Source: Pseudomonas ekonensis | Lineage (GTDB): Bacteria; Pseudomonadota; Gammaproteobacteria; Pseudomonadales; Pseudomonadaceae | Direction: 5' to 3' | Assembly: GCF_019145435.1 (NCBI RefSeq) | Contig: NZ_JAHSTS010000001.1 | Location: forward strand, 634,001 to 698,000 | Length of the DNA stretch: 64,000 nt | In this document: positions 11,492 to 21,289 of the stretch, one piece after another | Layout: every line of letters begins with the position of its first letter | Position numbering within the stretch: the stretch's first letter is position 1 | Notes under the pieces: model-generated | Told to the model about the DNA's origin: nothing | Databases searched by the model: none | What the model saw: the letters and a program-made list of their open reading frames with translations, nothing else | Position numbers and translations under genes: made by a program

Positions 11492-12094
11492 ATGAGCGTA
11501 CTCGTAGGCAAACAAGCCCCTGACTTCACCGTACCGGCCGTACTCGGCAATGGCGAGATCGTCGACAGCTTCACCCTGTCCTCGGCCATCAAAGGCAAAT
11601 ACGGCCTGGTGTTCTTCTACCCGCTGGACTTCACCTTCGTCTGCCCGTCCGAGCTGATCGCCCTGGACAACCGCATGGCCGACTTCAAGGCGCGCAACGT
11701 GGAAGTGGTCGCCGTGTCGATCGACTCGCACTTCACCCACAACGCCTGGCGCAACACCCCGGTCAACAACGGCGGCATCGGCCAGGTGAAATACACCATG
11801 GCTGCCGACATGAAGCACGAAATCGCCAAGGCCTACGACGTTGAGTCCGAAGGCGGCGTGGCTTTCCGTGGCGCGTTCCTGATCGACGACAAGGGCGTCG
11901 TCCGCTCGCAGATCGTCAACGACCTGCCGCTGGGCCGCAACATGGAAGAGCTGATCCGTCTGGTCGACGCGCTGCAGTTCCACGAAGAGCACGGCGAAGT
12001 CTGCCCGGCCAACTGGAAGAAAGGCGACAAAGGCATGAACGCTTCGCCGGAAGGCGTTGCGGCTTACCTGACCGAGAACGCTGCCGCCCTGTAA
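11492..12094 (+). CDS. Typical 2-Cys peroxiredoxin (AhpC/TSA family)
   Basis: 200-residue thiol peroxidase that reduces hydrogen peroxide and organic peroxides. The peroxidatic Cys51 lies in DFTFVCPSE, and the resolving Cys at about 171 in GEVCPANW, so it is a complete typical 2-Cys enzyme. No ahpF is adjacent, so the reductant is probably thioredoxin or another AhpF. It has an AGGAG ribosome site before the ATG. Its place beside bfr/bfd suggests a role in iron-linked oxidative stress. Confidence 0.93.
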   Translation: MSVLVGKQAPDFTVPAVLGNGEIVDSFTLSSAIKGKYGLVFFYPLDFTFVCPSELIALDNRMADFKARNVEVVAVSIDSHFTHNAWRNTPVNNGGIGQVKYTMAADMKHEIAKAYDVESEGGVAFRGAFLIDDKGVVRSQIVNDLPLGRNMEELIRLVDALQFHEEHGEVCPANWKKGDKGMNASPEGVAAYLTENAAAL

Positions 12095-12109
12095 GGCGCA
12101 ACGTCGAGG

Positions 12110-12144
12110 CACAAAAAAACCGGCTCCAGTGGCCGGTTTTTTTG
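12110..12144. terminator. Bidirectional terminator between peroxiredoxin gene and rnt
   Basis: Inverted repeat ACCGGC/GCCGGT with A-run before and T-run after, between converging genes. It can act in both directions. Confidence 0.82.
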
Positions 12145-12168
12145 TGTGCGGGATTTGTCAGGCGCCGA

Positions 12169-12840
12169 TCAGTCGTCGAAGTCTTCCCAGCCGCCCATCT
12201 GCTTCCAGCGGTTGACGATGCCGCAGAACAGCTCGGCGGTCTTCTCGGTGTCGTAACGCGCCGAATGCGCTTCACGGCCGTCGAAGTCGATGCCGGCCGC
12301 CTGGCAGGCCTTGGCCAGAACGGTCTGGCCGTAGGCCAGGCCGGCGAGGGTCGCGGTGTCGAAGCTGGAGAACGGATGGAACGGATTGCGCTTCATGTCC
12401 AGGCGCGCAACCGCCGCGTTGAGGAAGCCCAGGTCGAAGCTGCTGTTGTGACCCACCAGGATCGCCCGCTTGCAGCCGTTGGCTTTCAGCGACTTGCGTA
12501 CGCCGCGGAAAATGTCGGTCAGCGCAGTCTCTTCGCTGACCGCCATGCGCAGCGGGTGATCGAGCTTGATCCCGGTGAACTCCAGTGCGGCCGGTTCGAT
12601 GTTGGCGCCTTCGAACGGCTCGACCCGGAAGAAATAGGTGTGGTCCGGGTACACGAAACCCTTTTCATCCATGGCGATGGTGGTCGCGGCGATCTCCAGC
12701 AACGCGTCGGTGGCCGAGTTGAAGCCGCCGGTCTCTACGTCGACGACGACCGGCAGGTAGCCGCGGAAACGCGCTGCCATCGGATGGCGTGCGCCGCCGC
12801 CCTGACCGTCCAGTTCATCGTCGAAATGGTCTTCACTCAC
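12169..12840 (-). CDS. rnt: Ribonuclease T
   Basis: 223-residue DEDDh 3'-5' exonuclease that trims tRNA 3' ends and other stable RNAs. Exo I motif is [10 protein letters not shown], Exo II is [11 protein letters not shown], and Exo III has the catalytic His and Asp in [16 protein letters not shown]. It is longer than an isolated exonuclease fold because of an acidic N-terminal tail ([12 protein letters not shown]). Its ATG overlaps the pyrC stop by four bases, so the two are translationally coupled, the order also found in P. aeruginosa. Confidence 0.95.
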   Translation of the reverse strand: MSEDHFDDELDGQGGGARHPMAARFRGYLPVVVDVETGGFNSATDALLEIAATTIAMDEKGFVYPDHTYFFRVEPFEGANIEPAALEFTGIKLDHPLRMAVSEETALTDIFRGVRKSLKANGCKRAILVGHNSSFDLGFLNAAVARLDMKRNPFHPFSSFDTATLAGLAYGQTVLAKACQAAGIDFDGREAHSARYDTEKTAELFCGIVNRWKQMGGWEDFDD

Positions 12841-13883
12841 GCGTGTTCCTCCAGCAGGCGCCAGCGCAGTTTTTCACCGGCGCGCAGCGGGATGACGTTC
12901 AGCTCGCCGAACGGCAGGCTGGCAGGGGCGGTCCATTCTTCGCGGACCAGGGTGATGCGGTCGGTGTTGGCCGGCAACCCGTAGAAGCGCGGGCCGTTGA
13001 GGCTGGCGAACGCTTCGAGCTTGTCCAGCGCGTTGCGCTGTTCGAACGCTTCGGCATACAGCTCGATGGCGGCGTAGGCGGTGTAGCAGCCGGCGCAGCC
13101 GCAGGCGGCTTCCTTGGCGTGCTGGGCGTGCGGCGCCGAGTCGGTGCCGAGGAAGAACTTCGCGCTGCCGCCGGTGGCCGCGTCCAGCAGGGCTTCCTGG
13201 TGCGTGTTGCGCTTGAGGATCGGCAGGCAATAGAAGTGCGGCCGGATCCCGCCCACCAGCATGTGGTTGCGGTTGTAGAGCAGGTGATGGGCCGTGATGG
13301 TCGCGCCGACGTTGGCCGAGGCCTCGTTGACGAACTGCACGGCGTCGCCGGTGGTGATGTGCTCGAACACGACCTTGAGGGTCGGGAAACGCTCGACCAC
13401 GCGGCGCATGTGCTCGTCGATGAAGATCTTTTCGCGGTCGAACACGTCGACGTCGCCACGGGTGACCTCGCCGTGGATCAGCAGCGGCATGCCGACTTCG
13501 GCCATGGCCTCCAGCGCCGGGAAGATCTTGTCGATGCTGGTGACCCCGGAGTCGGAGTTGGTGGTCGCGCCGGCCGGGTACAGCTTGGCGGCGTGCACGA
13601 AGCCGGTGGCCTTGGCCTGACGGATCTCTTCAGGCTGGGTGCGGTCGGTCAGGTACAGCACCATCAACGGTTCGAAGCGGCTGCCGGCCGGACGGGCAGC
13701 GAGGATCCGCTGACGGTAGCCGTCGGCCTCGGCGGCATTGCGCACCGGAGGTACCAGGTTGGGCATGATGATGGCGCGGCCAAAGGTGCGCGCGACATCC
13801 GCAACGGTATTGGTCAACACGGCACCATCGCGAAGGTGGATGTGCCAGTCGTCGGGACGCAGCAGGGTCAGGCGGTCGGACAT
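12837..13883 (-). CDS. pyrC: Dihydroorotase
   Basis: 348-residue class II dihydroorotase that closes carbamoyl-aspartate to dihydroorotate in pyrimidine synthesis. The zinc ligands H14 and H16 ([10 protein letters not shown]) and the carbamylated lysine K100 in [17 protein letters not shown] are visible. The later [15 protein letters not shown] supplies the catalytic Asp. The active-site set is complete, unlike the inactive PyrC-like partner of pseudomonad PyrB. First gene of a pyrC-rnt pair. Confidence 0.96.
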   Translation of the reverse strand: MSDRLTLLRPDDWHIHLRDGAVLTNTVADVARTFGRAIIMPNLVPPVRNAAEADGYRQRILAARPAGSRFEPLMVLYLTDRTQPEEIRQAKATGFVHAAKLYPAGATTNSDSGVTSIDKIFPALEAMAEVGMPLLIHGEVTRGDVDVFDREKIFIDEHMRRVVERFPTLKVVFEHITTGDAVQFVNEASANVGATITAHHLLYNRNHMLVGGIRPHFYCLPILKRNTHQEALLDAATGGSAKFFLGTDSAPHAQHAKEAACGCAGCYTAYAAIELYAEAFEQRNALDKLEAFASLNGPRFYGLPANTDRITLVREEWTAPASLPFGELNVIPLRAGEKLRWRLLEEHA

Positions 13884-14030
13884 GAGGGGATTCCAGGCGG
13901 GTCAAACTGTAGGGAATGCTACCGGAAAAGACACTTGCAGGCACTCGCTATCAAGTTTTGCGAAAAGCGACCGATAGACATCAGGTATGCCGTAAACATG
14001 TGTGTGTCGGTCCTTTTGTAACAGGAACCC

Positions 14031-14951
14031 ATGGAGCCTCCCGTGCGCCAGCGTTATTTAGCCTTGCTCAGTGTGTTCGCCAGCCTTCCCGCGATGGCGC
14101 TCACGTACCAGACCCGTCTGGAGAACATTGAGTGGACGGTCGAAGGCGACAAGTTCGAATGCCGCCTGACGCAGCCGGTCACCGACTTCGGCTCGGGGCA
14201 GTTCGTGCGCAAGGCCGGCGAGCAGGCGACGTTCCGCCTCAACGCCTACAACGCCATGCTCGGCGGCGGTTCGGCGACGTTGCTGGCGGCCGCCGCGCCG
14301 TGGCAGCCGGGACGCGACGACATCAACCTGGGCACCGTCAGGCTGGGCAGCGGCAACGTGCTGTTCAACAGCTCCCAGGCCCAGGCCGGGCGCCTGATCA
14401 GCGGCTTGATGGACGGCCGCAGCCCTGTGGTGCGGCACGCCTCGGGCGATGGCCGGGTTTCGGAAGTGCGTTTGCTGCCGGTGAAGTTCAGCAAGGCGTT
14501 CAACGATTACCAGACCTGCGTGGCCAAGCTGCTCCCGCAGAATTTCGACCAGGTCAAGCAATCGCAGATCGGCTTCCCCGGCGAAGGCACCGAGCTGGAC
14601 GCCGCCGCCAAGGCCAAGCTGCAAGTGATGCTCGAATACATGAAGGCCGATCCGACGGTCAACCACATCGAGCTCGACGGCCATTCCGACAACAGCGGCA
14701 ACCGCCTGACCAACCGCGAACTGTCGCGCCGCCGGGCGCTGGCGGTGGTGGATTTCTTCAAGGCCAACGGCATCCAGGAATCGCAGATCACCGTGCGCTT
14801 CCACGGCGAACGCTACCCGCTGGTGCCCAACACCAACGCCGCCAACCGGGCGAAGAACCGCCGGGTCAACGTGCACCTGGCACGGGTGGCGCCGACAACG
14901 GCCCCGGCGCCTCAGGCCAGCACACCCGCCAACGCCGCAGCGACGTCCTGA
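14031..14951 (+). CDS. motY: MotY-like OmpA-family flagellar/peptidoglycan-binding protein
   Basis: 306 residues. A signal peptide (about residues 1-23, cleavage after SLPAMA) is followed by an N-terminal domain of MotY type (TYQTRLENIEWTVEGDKFECRLTQPV). The C-terminal OmpA-like peptidoglycan-binding domain contains IELDGHSDNSGNRLTNRELSRRRA and ends NRRVNVHL. In Pseudomonas and Vibrio, MotY forms the T-ring that helps anchor the stator. A GTG at 14043 has a better-spaced GGAG and is an equally good start (302 residues). Its place between pyrC and argG matches motY of P. aeruginosa as I recall it. Confidence 0.85.
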   Translation: MEPPVRQRYLALLSVFASLPAMALTYQTRLENIEWTVEGDKFECRLTQPVTDFGSGQFVRKAGEQATFRLNAYNAMLGGGSATLLAAAAPWQPGRDDINLGTVRLGSGNVLFNSSQAQAGRLISGLMDGRSPVVRHASGDGRVSEVRLLPVKFSKAFNDYQTCVAKLLPQNFDQVKQSQIGFPGEGTELDAAAKAKLQVMLEYMKADPTVNHIELDGHSDNSGNRLTNRELSRRRALAVVDFFKANGIQESQITVRFHGERYPLVPNTNAANRAKNRRVNVHLARVAPTTAPAPQASTPANAAATS

Positions 14952-14984
14952 CCTGCGGCGCATCGTCGCGCCCTCGACAGATTC

Positions 14985-15021
14985 TGTCGCTTTGTCGTCT
15001 TAAGCTGTCGCGCCTCTGTAA
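14985..15021 (+). promoter_or_regulatory. Tandem ArgR-type operator upstream of argG
   Basis: Two direct copies of TGTCGC start at 14985 and 15006, exactly 21 bases apart. The second is followed after eight bases by AA. This is the tandem half-site layout (TGTCGCN8AAN5) described for ArgR of P. aeruginosa. It ends 60 bases before argG, where a repressor could block transcription when arginine is plentiful. Confidence 0.6.
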
Positions 15022-15080
15022 ATTATCGCGTTTGAGCGGTAGACTCCTCGGCTTTCCGTACAACCCCGTGGAGTGATGGC

Positions 15081-16298
<1,218 letters not shown>

Positions 16299-16435
16299 GC
16301 CGGCATGAAACGGCCACCTTGCCCCTGAGGCACGGTGGCCGCTCAGCAAGCCGACTGCGTGGCTGACCGGTTCCGGTCAGCCTCCTTTTCCGCTGTTCAT
16401 TCCATCGCTGCAATGGCGAGGCCGCCCGTTCGTTT

Positions 16436-17065
16436 TCACACCCGCCGGACGATGTCCAATTCTTGCGAGCAAACGTTGTAGACGACGCAGACGGTTCGGT
16501 CTGACATTTTCTTCGGCTGCTTCAACGGCTTCGGCGCAGGGCTGCTCAACGTAACGATTGGATCGGCGCTGACCAGGAACAGGACGATGCGCCCCGACGG
16601 TTTGTCGGCGTGCGGAATGTTCTCCAGAAGTGTCGCCATTTGTTCGGATGCGTCCAGTTCCCGCGCGTCGACGATGTGGAGTGTCTTCATCAGTTTGGGC
16701 AATTGCACATAAGGCAGCGTCGTCGGGCCAGGCAGGGAACGTGTTCCCGGGGGATCGTGCGTGGTCTGTGCCTTCGACGTCCCGTTCGTTTCATCCGCCG
16801 CAGGTTCCGTTGGGTCGAAGGCCTTCAGAAAGCTCTTGTCGTTGCCGAAGTCCGAAGGCGCATACAGGGAGCGGTAGTTGAAGTTGAGCGTAATGAAGAA
16901 CAGGAGCAGCAAGTAAAAGGGAAAACTGATGAGGAACCAGACATAGACTTCGCGTTCGTTATCATCGAGAAACGGCAGGGAAACAGCGGCCGAAGTTTCA
17001 GATATGAAAGAGAAGATGGCAATGACACTGATGGGGTTGGTGATTTTGTTGCGGAACTTGATCAT
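16436..17065 (-). CDS. Unknown membrane-anchored protein in an AT-richer patch
   Basis: 209 residues; I do not recognise the family. The N-terminus holds a moderately hydrophobic stretch (about 11-33) and one strong membrane segment (about 40-62, VYVWFLISFPFYLLLLFFIT). Residues 85-118 form a Pro/Thr-rich linker. The C-terminal part (120-209) looks like a small alpha/beta domain, with strands such as GRIVLFLVSADPIV and TVCVVYNVC. The first half of the gene is visibly lower in GC than the surrounding genes, which suggests acquisition. It is convergent with argG and divergent from the response-regulator gene. No catalytic motif is visible. Confidence 0.7.
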   Translation of the reverse strand: MIKFRNKITNPISVIAIFSFISETSAAVSLPFLDDNEREVYVWFLISFPFYLLLLFFITLNFNYRSLYAPSDFGNDKSFLKAFDPTEPAADETNGTSKAQTTHDPPGTRSLPGPTTLPYVQLPKLMKTLHIVDARELDASEQMATLLENIPHADKPSGRIVLFLVSADPIVTLSSPAPKPLKQPKKMSDRTVCVVYNVCSQELDIVRRV

Positions 17066-17483
17066 AGGTTTGTCCTTCAGGATTTCTGACGATAAAAGTG
17101 CTGCGGTCGAGGCGGTAAAGATGCCGCGATTCAGAAGTTTATGTGTTTAACGTTTATATTAATTTTAGGGGGGTGGAAATAACCGGCTTGTTTCCTTTTT
17201 TATCGGAGACAAACGCCAGGGTCGGAAAAGATCGAGTGAAGGTAAAGGATTCTTACGCCGCAGCGGGAGGACAACACGTACGCGTGGGGCGAGTGAGGTG
17301 GCATGAGGGTTTCTGCATGGAAGTTTGATTTTTCCTGAGGTGCATCTTTTTGTAGGAAAAGTCTTTGATAGGCGTAAGGGATGTCTCTCGCTGCTGATGC
17401 GCAGGAACTCTTGCCTGCCATGGGTGAATTGACTGCGCTATTGTGCGGGCTCTAAAAATTCGAACAGCGAACTGGACTTGCTC
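17066..17483. other. AT-rich intergenic region, no supported gene
   Basis: About 420 bases between divergent genes, markedly AT-rich at 17125-17215. One 61-codon frame (17143-17328, plus) and one 73-codon frame (17200-17421, minus) overlap each other and show no recognisable features. I see no clear repeat or RNA fold. It should contain promoters for both flanking genes. Confidence 0.5.
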
Positions 17484-18110
17484 ATGAATAAAGTGCTGAT
17501 CGTGGATGATCATCCTGTCATTCGTCTTGCGGTGCGAATGCTGATGGAACGACATGGCTACGAGATCATCGCCGAAACGGACAATGGCGTGGATGCACTG
17601 CAACTTGCCCGCGAACAAATGCCCGATATCGTCATTCTCGATATCGGCATTCCGAAACTGGACGGACTTGAAGTCATTGCCCGGCTGACGTCATCGGCCA
17701 TGCCCTTGAAAGTGCTGGTGCTGACATCCCAGGCGCCGGGTCATTTCTCGATGCGCTGCATGCAGTCCGGCGCCGCCGGTTATGTCTGCAAACAGCAGGA
17801 CCTGACCGAACTGCTCAGCGCCATAAAGGCCGTGCTGTCAGGCTACAGCTATTTTCCGAACCAGGCCTTGCACACGGTGCGCACGAGCCTGGGCAACGCC
17901 AGCGAAGCGGATATGGTGGATCGTCTCTCGGGGCGGGAAATGATGGTGCTGCAGCAGTTGGCCCGCGGCAAGACCAACAAGGAAATCGCTGACGGCATGT
18001 TTCTCAGCAACAAGACGGTGAGCACCTACAAGACCCGTCTGTTGCTCAAGCTCAATGCCCGCTCGCTGGTGGATCTGATCGAGCTGGCGCAGCGCAACGG
18101 GCTCGTGTGA
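17484..18110 (+). CDS. Two-component response regulator, NarL/LuxR type (BvgA/RocA1-like)
   Basis: 208 residues. The receiver domain has the acidic pair D8-D9 (VDDHP), phospho-acceptor D53 (VILDIGIP), and Thr and Lys in VLVLTSQAP and GYVCKQQD. The C-terminal LuxR helix-turn-helix is LSGREMMVLQQLARGKTNKEIADGMF. Sequence style (GAAGYVCKQQDLTELLSAIKAVLSGYSYFP) is that of the BvgA/RocA1 group, which regulate fimbriae or virulence with hybrid sensors. No sensor kinase is adjacent, so it is an orphan here. The ATG at 17484 is preferred over a TTG two codons upstream. Confidence 0.88.
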   Translation: MNKVLIVDDHPVIRLAVRMLMERHGYEIIAETDNGVDALQLAREQMPDIVILDIGIPKLDGLEVIARLTSSAMPLKVLVLTSQAPGHFSMRCMQSGAAGYVCKQQDLTELLSAIKAVLSGYSYFPNQALHTVRTSLGNASEADMVDRLSGREMMVLQQLARGKTNKEIADGMFLSNKTVSTYKTRLLLKLNARSLVDLIELAQRNGLV

Positions 18111-18163
18111 GCGTCACGCGGGCTGACGGATCATGGGCCGATCGGCTTCTGCGTGCGCCGGAC

Positions 18164-18193
18164 AGTAAAAAGCCTCCGTTGCGGGAGGCTTTC
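18164..18193 (-). terminator. Terminator of the rsx-nth operon
   Basis: Inverted repeat AAAGCCTCC-GTTGC-GGGAGGCTTT. Read on the minus strand it is followed by a T-run. It also lies downstream of the converging response-regulator gene and may serve both. Confidence 0.82.
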
Positions 18194-18198
18194 AGGGA

Positions 18199-18384
18199 TC
18201 AGTCATCAACGTCGTAATCGAACTCGGCCAGTTGCTTTTGCAGGCGGCGTTCCTCAAGCAGATTGTCGATGGTGCGGCGTTTGCTCAGGTTGGTCTTGGC
18301 GACTTCGACCTTCGATTCCGCATCGTCGTCTTCGGTGGCGATGAAGTCGTCTTCTACATCCAGTTGTTCTTTGCCGGTACTCAT
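18199..18384 (-). CDS. PA3496-family small protein
   Basis: 61 residues, very acidic at both ends (EDDFIATEDDDAE, FDYDVDD) with a basic helical centre (LSKRRTIDNLLEERRLQKQL). Its sequence and its place directly downstream of nth match the family named after P. aeruginosa PA3496, annotated as putative envelope integrity proteins. There is no signal or membrane segment, so I cannot support the function from the sequence. Gap to nth is 106 bases. Confidence 0.8.
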   Translation of the reverse strand: MSTGKEQLDVEDDFIATEDDDAESKVEVAKTNLSKRRTIDNLLEERRLQKQLAEFDYDVDD

Positions 18385-18490
18385 AAGGTCACTCCAGGCT
18401 AAGACTGCCTTTGGCGCTCCTTATATCGATAAACCGGCGGATGGTAAAAAAGATTTTTTCAATCGAAATATCAATAAAACCAATAGTCGA

Positions 18491-19129
18491 TCAATCGTCG
18501 GATGTCTTGTGCTTGTACTCGCACAAATCCTCGATCCGACAGCTTCCGCAGCGCGGCTTGCGGGCCAGGCACACATAGCGCCCGTGCAGGATCAGCCAAT
18601 GGTGGGAGTCGAGCAGATACTCTTTCGGCACGAATTTCATCAGTTTGTTTTCCACCTCGACCACGTTTTTGCCGGGGGCGATCCCGGTGCGGTTGCTCAC
18701 CCGGAAAATGTGGGTGTCCACCGCCATGGCCAGTTGGCGGAACGCGGTGTTGAGCACCACGTTGGCGGTCTTGCGCCCGACGCCCGGCAAGGCTTCCAGC
18801 TCTTCGCGGGTCTGCGGGACTTCGCCGCCGTGGCGTTCGACCAGCAGGCGGCAGGTCTCGATCACGTTCTTCGCTTTGCTGTTGTAGAGCCCGATGGTCT
18901 TGATGTACTCGGACAGGCCTTCGACGCCCAGGGCATGAATGGCCGCCGGCGTATTGGCCACCGGGTAGAGCTTCGCCGTGGCCTTGTTCACCCCGACGTC
19001 GGTGGACTGCGCCGAAAGGATCACGGCGATCAGCAATTCGAACGGCGAACTGTAGGCCAGTTCGGTTTTCGGCTCGGGATTGTCTTCGTGCAGTCGGCGA
19101 AAGATTTCCAGGCGTTTTGCGGCATTCAT
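18491..19129 (-). CDS. nth: Endonuclease III
   Basis: 212-residue base-excision glycosylase/AP lyase for oxidised pyrimidines. The helix-hairpin-helix LPGVGRKTANVVLNTAF carries the catalytic Lys, and VDTHIFRVSNRTG the catalytic Asp. The C-terminal [4Fe-4S] site has the standard C-x6-C-x2-C-x5-C spacing (CLARKPRCGSCRIEDLC). Its ATG overlaps the rsxE stop by four bases; nth at the end of the rnf/rsx operon is usual in gamma-proteobacteria. Confidence 0.96.
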   Translation of the reverse strand: MNAAKRLEIFRRLHEDNPEPKTELAYSSPFELLIAVILSAQSTDVGVNKATAKLYPVANTPAAIHALGVEGLSEYIKTIGLYNSKAKNVIETCRLLVERHGGEVPQTREELEALPGVGRKTANVVLNTAFRQLAMAVDTHIFRVSNRTGIAPGKNVVEVENKLMKFVPKEYLLDSHHWLILHGRYVCLARKPRCGSCRIEDLCEYKHKTSDD

Positions 19130-19707
19130 GGGCGATGCGATTCCTCGGCGGGAGCGGTGGGGCGAATCAGGGTCTGACCCAAGGCCAGCAGCAATCCCAA
19201 CAGGATGAATGCGCCGGCCGTCAGGGTGAACAGGTGCAGGCCTTCGCCGAACAGCACCAGACCTTGCCAGTGTTCTGAAATTCGGGCACCGATGCTGCCC
19301 CGGCCGATCAGTTCGCGCAACAGGGCCATCACGGTCATCAGGCCTGCGAACAGGCCGAACGGTTTCAGGCGCGCGGCGGCGGGCCGCAGAAAGAAGCCGT
19401 TGTGTTCCAGCACGATGCACTGCAGGCCGATCAGGGCGGCGTAGAAGCCGATCATCTGATGCCACTGCACCGATGCATACTGCACGAGGGTGTCCGCGCA
19501 ACCGGCCAAGGTGGCGGCCACCAGCAGACCGGCCGGCAAGACGCTCGCGTGGGTCAGGCGCGGGCGCAGCGCAAGCATGGCCACGCCGTAGAGGCCGACG
19601 ACGACAGCGCACATCAGCACCGTCGCCAGCGCGCCGGGCAGCGATCCGGTGGCGCCGAGCAGCAGCGTCAGCGCCAATGAGTCGGAAAGCGTCGCGGTTC
19701 TGTTCAT
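19126..19707 (-). CDS. rsxE: RsxE/RnfE-like membrane subunit, divergent
   Basis: 193 residues with about six membrane segments, in the position of RnfE. The segment FGLFAGLMTVMALLRELIGRGSI matches the conserved RnfE LRE(I/L)IG block. Normal RnfE proteins have two cysteines (LLGLCP and TNC) that help bind a [2Fe-2S] cluster at the interface with RnfA. Here the first is replaced (LLGATG, Thr20), and the second remains as Cys97 (LIGLQC). The protein is therefore a remodelled subunit. It overlaps rsxG and nth by four bases on each side, so it is under strict operon coupling. Confidence 0.8.
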   Translation of the reverse strand: MNRTATLSDSLALTLLLGATGSLPGALATVLMCAVVVGLYGVAMLALRPRLTHASVLPAGLLVAATLAGCADTLVQYASVQWHQMIGFYAALIGLQCIVLEHNGFFLRPAAARLKPFGLFAGLMTVMALLRELIGRGSIGARISEHWQGLVLFGEGLHLFTLTAGAFILLGLLLALGQTLIRPTAPAEESHRP

Positions 19708-20309
19708 TCAGCGCTCCCCAGCAGAGCCGCCCGGTGCCCGTCGAAGTAGCGCAGCGCATCATGGACGGCGTTCACCGCTGCGCGCGAAGTGACGGTGGCG
19801 CCGGCGATCTGATCGAATTGCCCCCGGTCCTTTTTCAGCGCCCAACCGGCGTCGTCCGGTGCATCGAGAGACTTGCCCGTGAAGGTCTGCAGCCAGACGT
19901 TTGGCCAGTCGCCGATCAGTCCGCCCAACGCCGGCGTTTCGGTCTGCCTCAGGGTTTTCACGCCGATCAGCCTGCCCGAAGGGGCGATCGCGATCAGCCA
20001 TTCGATCTGGCCGGCATAACCCGTGGCCTGGCTGCGCAGAAGGACGGCGACGGTCTGCTCGCCGCGGGTCGCCCGGTAGGCGCCGGTCAGCGTGCTGTGG
20101 CTCAACTCAGGGGCGGCCAGGGGCAGCGGCTGTTCCAAGGGGCGGTTGTCGTAGCTGTCCGCGGCCAGCACGTCCAGCAGCGTGCGGCTTTCGATCAGCT
20201 TCCGTTCGGCAGCGATGTGCGGCGCGCTGAGATCCTGCACCAGCCAGCTCACGCCGGCGCCCGCGCAGGCCAGCAGCGCCAGGGCGATCAGGCTGCCCGT
20301 GCGGTTCAT
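19704..20309 (-). CDS. rsxG: RsxG/RnfG-like FMN-binding subunit
   Basis: 201 residues. One N-terminal membrane anchor (about 5-25) is followed by a periplasmic FMN-binding domain. The flavinylation motif DQIAGATVTS puts the FMN-linked threonine at T172, and TETPALGGLIGDWPNVWLQTF is the other conserved RnfG block. FMN attachment needs an ApbE-type transferase, which is not in this window. Overlaps rsxD and rsxE by four bases each. The start at 20309 is the family start, and the longer frame is a shadow of rsxD. Confidence 0.88.
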   Translation of the reverse strand: MNRTGSLIALALLACAGAGVSWLVQDLSAPHIAAERKLIESRTLLDVLAADSYDNRPLEQPLPLAAPELSHSTLTGAYRATRGEQTVAVLLRSQATGYAGQIEWLIAIAPSGRLIGVKTLRQTETPALGGLIGDWPNVWLQTFTGKSLDAPDDAGWALKKDRGQFDQIAGATVTSRAAVNAVHDALRYFDGHRAALLGSAE

Positions 20310-21289
20310 GGTGCCACCTGCCGCTGGCGGGCGGCGGCGAAGCGTTCCAGCGCGGGCACGCACAGGTTCATCAGCAGCACGGCAAAGGCCACGCCGTCCG
20401 GGTAGCCGCCCCACGTGCGGATCAGGTAGGTCAGCAGCCCGGCGCCGATGCCGAACAGCAGGCGGGCAAGCGGGCTCCTCGCGCCGGACACCGGTTCGGT
20501 GACGATGAAGAACGCGCCCAGCATGGTTGCGCCGCTGAGCAGGTGAAACAGCGGCGAGCCGTGGGAGTCGGATCCCGAGCCGTTCCAGCACAGCAGGCTG
20601 ACAGTGAACAGGCCGGCGAGCATGCCGACCGGCGCCTGCCAGCCGATCACCCGCCGTTGCAGCAGGAACAGCCCGCCGGCGAGAAACGCCAGGTTCACCC
20701 ACTCGCTGGCGCGTCCGCCGAACCGGCCGAAGGCGGGATCGGCGGCGAACAGTTCGTCCATGGTCAGACTCTTGTTGATGCGCAGACTGTCCAGCACCGT
20801 GGCCTGCGCCCAGGCGTCCGGCGCCCGTGCCGGGCTGAACACCTGGGTCAGGGCGCTCGACAGGTCCATGCCGTGGCCTGGCCAGTGCGTCATCGACAGG
20901 GGAAACATCACCATGGCCAACGCAAAGCCGAGCATGGCCGGGTTGAACGGGTTGCGGCCGACACCGCCGTACAGGTGCTTGCCGAACAGCAGGCCGGCGG
21001 CCATCGCCGTGACCGTCAGCCACCACGGGCAATACGGGGGCAGGGCGGCGGTCAACAGGGTGGCGCTGACCGCAGCGCTGCCGTCGGCGAGCGTCGGCAA
21101 CACCGGTTGCCGACGCACGCGCAGCACGGCGGATTCGACGGCCCAGGCAGTGGCGACGCACAGGAGCAGGTTGATCGCCACCCCCCAGCCATAGAACCAG
21201 AACAGCGCCAGCAGCCCCGGCAGCGTGGCCAGCAGCACGAGCTTCATCGCCTCTTGCAGGCGAGTGTCCGGGGTTTCAAGGCGCGGCAT
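20306..21289 (-). CDS. rsxD: RsxD/RnfD-like membrane flavoprotein
   Basis: 327 residues, multi-pass membrane subunit. It carries the conserved [13 protein letters not shown] block and [21 protein letters not shown]. The likely covalent FMN site is T164 in [10 protein letters not shown], which has the D-x4-A-T-x-L-D pattern of RnfD. So the flavin site appears kept although other parts of the complex are altered. Its start overlaps the end of rsxB by 14 bases. rsxC would normally lie between rsxB and rsxD, but there is no room for it. Confidence 0.88.
   Translation of the reverse strand: MPRLETPDTRLQEAMKLVLLATLPGLLALFWFYGWGVAINLLLCVATAWAVESAVLRVRRQPVLPTLADGSAAVSATLLTAALPPYCPWWLTVTAMAAGLLFGKHLYGGVGRNPFNPAMLGFALAMVMFPLSMTHWPGHGMDLSSALTQVFSPARAPDAWAQATVLDSLRINKSLTMDELFAADPAFGRFGGRASEWVNLAFLAGGLFLLQRRVIGWQAPVGMLAGLFTVSLLCWNGSGSDSHGSPLFHLLSGATMLGAFFIVTEPVSGARSPLARLLFGIGAGLLTYLIRTWGGYPDGVAFAVLLMNLCVPALERFAAARQRQVAP

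Noticed and set aside
12862..12876. TTTTTCAC-like string near the end of pyrC
   Set aside because: Inside a coding region, so chance occurrence is likely.
17143..17328. Possible 61-codon gene in the AT-rich gap
   Set aside because: No recognisable ribosome site or protein pattern, and a minus-strand frame overlaps it; chance frame is the simpler reading.
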